From: Alistipes sp. | GTDB lineage: Bacteria > Bacteroidota > Bacteroidia > Bacteroidales > Rikenellaceae | Length of the DNA stretch: 6,105 nt | Reading direction: 5' to 3' | Assembly (NCBI GenBank): GCA_031285485.1 | Contig: JAITWC010000020.1 | Location: forward strand, 1 to 6,105 | Shown: positions 5,443 through 6,105 of the stretch, one piece after another | Layout: each line of letters starts with the position of its first letter | How positions within the stretch are numbered: position 1 is the first letter of the stretch | Program-made: the position numbers and the translations under genes | The notes under the pieces: model-generated | Databases searched by the model: none | The model's input: the letters and a program-made list of their open reading frames with translations, nothing else | Told to the model about the DNA's origin: nothing

Positions 5443-6025
5443 TATTCCTGTAATTGAAGTTTTTATGCACGCCGCAAAGGTCGGGCGCATCGCGCTGACT
5501 CCGGACGGACTGTGCGCATTCGAGTACGATCCCGACTGACTCTCTTCCGGCTTATCTATTTCGCCCTATTTTTTGCCGCTTAAGCAGGAGGTGTTTATTG
5601 CCAAACGCACACCGTTCAGAGGGAATTTCGGAGTATTCGACGACAACCTTCCCGACGGTTGGGGTAATCTCGTGTTAGACCGCTATCTTAAATCTCAGGG
5701 GAAAAACCCAACCAAATTGACCGCTCTTCAACGGCTCGCACTGGTCGGTTCGACAGGGCGCGGGGCATTGGAATACTGCCCCGACATGAGTACCGTCTCG
5801 CAAGATGCAAAAGTGGATTTGGACAAACTCGCAGCGGAAGCGGAAAAAATCCTTACCACCGAGTACAGCGGTGAATCGCTCTACGATCTCTACCGTTATG
5901 CCGGTTCATAGGGCGGCGCACGCCCCAAAGTGTTCGTAAAGATTGACGGGCGCGAGTGGTTGGTGAAGTTCCGCGCTTCGACCGACCGTCCCGATGCGGG
6001 AGAGGTGGAATACCGCTACTCACTG
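5435..6025 (+). pseudogene. HipA-family toxin kinase, disrupted by two stops and 3' truncation
   Basis: Intact HipA toxins are serine/threonine kinases, held in check by HipB; E. coli HipA phosphorylates glutamyl-tRNA synthetase. Reading one frame from ATG 5435 gives continuous HipA homology over about 197 codons: the N-terminal subdomain (MNSIPVIEVFMHAAKVGRIA), ISPYFLPLK (residues 42-50), FGVFDDNLPDGWG, LQRLALVGSTGRGALEY, then GGARPKVFVKIDG and WLVKF of the kinase domain, up to EYRYSL. The frame is broken by TGA at 5537-5539 (codon 35, where homologs as I recall have an aromatic residue) and TAG at 5909-5911 (codon 159, inside the Gly-rich loop SxGGARPK, next to the counterpart of E. coli Ser150). 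The longest stop-free piece, 5540-5908, encodes only the N-terminal subdomain. Homology ends at 6025 and the catalytic C-terminal lobe is missing, apparently through an insertion. The product cannot be an active kinase. Confidence 0.8.
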
Positions 6026-6105
6026 TATATAATAATTGAAAAGTTTACCAGAGAGTAGTTAAAAAGTCTACCGGCGAGTAGTTATGCGAGAGGCATTGCA
6101 AACAT
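6024..6105. mobile_element. Candidate insertion-sequence end (possibly IS21-like), partial
   Basis: HipA coding similarity stops at the Leu codon 6023-6025 and gives way to A/T-rich DNA beginning TGTATATAATAATTG. The sequence starts with TG and carries two 23-bp imperfect tandem repeats close to the boundary. Terminal TG plus multiple short subterminal repeats is the organisation of IS21-family ends. The transposase genes would lie beyond the right edge. A minus-strand frame entering from the right edge ends at TAA 6046-6048 (tail LSHNYSPVDFLTTLW) and might be the end of an element gene or chance. No target-site duplication can be checked because the other end is outside the window. Confidence 0.45.
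6039..6084. repeat. Two 23-bp imperfect tandem repeats
   Basis: Unit A (6039-6061) and unit B (6062-6084) match at 20 of 23 positions and are directly adjacent. Each starts AAAAGTYTACC and ends GAGTAGTTA; they differ at unit positions 7, 12 and 14. The pair lies 15 bp inside the proposed element boundary at 6024 and would suit transposase-binding sites at an IS end. Comparable short repeats based on GTCTACTCG-like words also occur between genes in Bacteroidales, as I recall, so an IS origin is not certain. Confidence 0.75.

Noticed and set aside
5167..5490. A 107-codon minus-strand frame with a hydrophobic, Cys-rich product
   Set aside because: It lies antisense to the hipB remnant and hipA start; the plus strand gives recognisable HTH and HipA protein sequence, so this is a shadow.
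5537..5539. TGA in hipA as selenocysteine or programmed readthrough
   Set aside because: No SECIS-like hairpin is evident directly after it, a second and different stop (TAG 5909) also breaks the gene, and hipB is truncated too. Pseudogene decay explains everything more simply.
5573..5911. The 112-codon frame as an independent HipA N-terminal protein
   Set aside because: Its first ATG-like position is a mid-protein TTG with no start signal, it continues the hipA frame from ATG 5435, and homology extends past its stop at 5909. It is the middle of a broken hipA. Split HipA systems exist, but the kinase half is not present here.
6039..6084. A CRISPR array
   Set aside because: The two repeats are directly adjacent with no spacers, are imperfect and only two in number.

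Overview
The window looks like chromosomal DNA from a GC-rich member of the Bacteroidota, order Bacteroidales; an Alistipes/Rikenellaceae-type genome is my best guess. The protein sequences read as Bacteroidales versions of their families: TrpD begins MKETLYKLFEH and carries KHGNYGSSSVSG, TrpF carries DINSRFET, and ThiC is the short form of about 560 residues. Exact matches to the Bacteroidota -7 promoter element TAnnTTTG lie between genes, and starts have A-rich or no recognisable Shine-Dalgarno sequences. The genus is inference from memory of these families; no search was run.

Positions 1-122 are a non-coding leader. Positions 123-3327 hold four tightly packed plus-strand tryptophan genes, trpD-trpC-trpF-trpA. 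The gaps are 9 bp (trpD/trpC), a 7-bp overlap (trpC/trpF) and a 4-bp ATGA overlap (trpF/trpA), so they almost certainly form one translationally coupled operon. Together they take anthranilate to indole: phosphoribosyl transfer (TrpD), Amadori isomerisation (TrpF), ring closure (TrpC) and indole release (TrpA). trpB is not between trpF and trpA. As I recall, Bacteroidales commonly place trpB, trpE and trpG ahead of trpD, but here that part lies outside the window, if present.

Positions 3328-5019 hold thiC on the minus strand (HMP-phosphate synthase of thiamine biosynthesis), converging on trpA with zero bases between the two stop codons. It has a well-placed Bacteroidota promoter and a leader of only about a dozen bases, too short for a TPP riboswitch.

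Positions 5020-6105 are a decayed accessory segment, visibly less GC-rich than the biosynthetic genes. It holds the remnant of a HipB/HipA-type toxin-antitoxin pair. hipB has lost its N-terminal part and has no start codon. hipA overlaps it by 8 bp, carries two in-frame nonsense codons (TGA 5537, TAG 5909), and loses homology abruptly at about 6025. Beyond that point lies AT-rich DNA starting with TG and containing two 23-bp imperfect tandem repeats, which I interpret tentatively as the end of an insertion sequence, possibly IS21-like. Two inverted repeats upstream of the hipB remnant are candidate operators left from its regulation.

I see no tRNA, rRNA, CRISPR array or clearly new biological system. 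The most interesting points are the multiply broken hipBA locus with a candidate IS junction, the abutting trpA/thiC ends and the riboswitch-free thiC leader.
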